Positions 63,513-64,000 of a stretch of 64,000 bases of DNA are shown one piece after another. This DNA is from Paenibacillus rhizovicinus. Lineage in GTDB: Bacteria > Bacillota > Bacilli > Paenibacillales > Paenibacillaceae. Position numbers and translations under genes: made by a program. Within the stretch, counting starts at the first letter, position 1; every line of letters begins with the position of its first letter. The stretch covers positions 4,594,501 to 4,658,500 of the forward strand of contig NZ_CP048286.1 of assembly GCF_010365285.1 (NCBI RefSeq), written 5' to 3'. The notes beneath the pieces are model-generated. The model had not been told where the DNA came from. It did not search any database and saw nothing but the letters and a program-made list of their open reading frames with translations.

Positions 63513-64000
63513 GACAGCGGCTCCTTCGGCAGGAACGTCACCAGCTTCGGATGGCGAAGCTGGCCCGCGGAGGTCAGTTCGAGGCCGGTTACCCGGCAGC
63601 GGAACGGCAGCGACAGCCACTGGATTTCCTCATGCTTCAAATCCTCCGGCAAAGCGGGGAAGGGACAAGCGACTACAGCCAGATGGGCATATTGCGGGCG
63701 GAAGGTGGACGCCAGCACGCTGCGCAGCGCATCGTTCAGTCCGAGCGAGACGCTGCCCAAATACTCGCCCTCCAGCTCCATCACTAGGCTGGCCACGATT
63801 CCCTTGCGCCATTTGAGGCCGACGATATCCACATCGAGCACGAGCTCGATCTTCTTCTTCAGCCAATCGCGGTGCTTCTTGCCTTCGCGGTAAGGACTGG
63901 ACAGCCGCTTGCTGACGACGCCTTCCCAACGGTTCGTCTCTACCCAGGTCCAGAGCGCCTCGCCGTCCCGGAACAAATCCGTGACGAAGACGCGGGGGTC
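63509..64000 (-). CDS. ATP-dependent DNA ligase (LigD-type), C-terminal part, cut by window edge
   Basis: Only the last 163 residues are inside the window. They include WEGVVSKRLSSPYREGKKHRDWLKKK, which contains the ligase motifs IV and V region (EGVV...K.L.SPYR.GK...W.K.K). The C-terminal OB-fold domain follows (VDIVGLKWRKGIVASLVMELEGEYLGSVSLGLND). The ligase joins nicks and ends in non-homologous end joining. It is translationally coupled to the polymerase gene. Confidence 0.92.
   Translation of the reverse strand, partial: DPRVFVTDLFRDGEALWTWVETNRWEGVVSKRLSSPYREGKKHRDWLKKKIELVLDVDIVGLKWRKGIVASLVMELEGEYLGSVSLGLNDALRSVLASTFRPQYAHLAVVACPFPALPEDLKHEEIQWLSLPFRCRVTGLELTSAGQLRHPKLVTFLPKEPLS

Overview
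The window looks like chromosome from a Gram-positive, endospore-forming member of the Paenibacillaceae (Paenibacillus or Cohnella type). The evidence is an H-type small acid-soluble spore protein gene, several YesN-type membrane or AraC regulators beside LplB/YtcP-type sugar ABC transporters, many glycosidases, a separate LigD polymerase gene, strong GGAGG-type ribosome sites, and generally high-GC coding sequence broken by a few AT-rich patches. The species assignment is inference; no rRNA or tRNA gene was seen.

Layout. 0-9 kb: a truncated membrane sensor, a two-component system, and a divergent cell-envelope glycosylation operon (GT39 transferase, GT2 polyprenyl-phosphate glycosyltransferase, GtrA flippase, GalU), then a PhyH-type oxygenase. 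Six TTCAGC-like boxes at exact 11-bp spacing lie between the two-component system and the operon. 9.7-13.6 kb: acetyltransferase, DUF805 protein, alpha/beta hydrolase, ArsB/NhaD-type transporter. 13.8-16.5 kb: an AT-rich island with an AraC regulator and a GAPDH. It is bounded by terminal inverted repeats, iterated AATAAAG-type sites and a 5-bp target duplication, as expected of a Tn7-like element without transposase. 16.7-20.7 kb: sspH, glpK, glpD. 20.8-26.5 kb: two APH-fold kinases, a SUKH-like protein, a broken DUF421 gene, an IS3-family element and a GH25 muramidase. 26.7-38.1 kb: a polysaccharide locus (membrane AraC regulator, two permeases, lipoprotein, GH29-like fucosidase, secreted beta-helix protein). 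38.3-45.8 kb: half chromate transporter, Lrp regulator, acetyltransferase pair, potABCD and an SRPBCC membrane protein. 47-53 kb: a glycosidase with its AraC regulator, a second PhyH protein and GH51 arabinofuranosidase. 53.4-64 kb: PP2C phosphatase, SDR, PAP2, a stalk-domain secreted protein, an ECF sigma factor, HD-GYP, an HxlR/aldo-keto reductase pair, an orphan binding protein and split LigD genes.

The most unusual content is non-coding. (1) The transposase-less Tn7-like island carries a metabolic enzyme. (2) Three dispersed intergenic elements of 192-193 bp share a 50-93-50 bp architecture set by two direct and two inverted TAACGAA cores, although the sequence between the cores has diverged strongly. 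Each of the three lies beside a different minisatellite (22 bp, about 24 bp, 16 bp plus 22 bp). These compound islands at about 9.3, 29.3 and 46.5 kb match no repeat class I can name.

Start codons were chosen from ribosome-binding sites and are stated where they change the protein. All family assignments come from motif recognition by eye, not from database searches.
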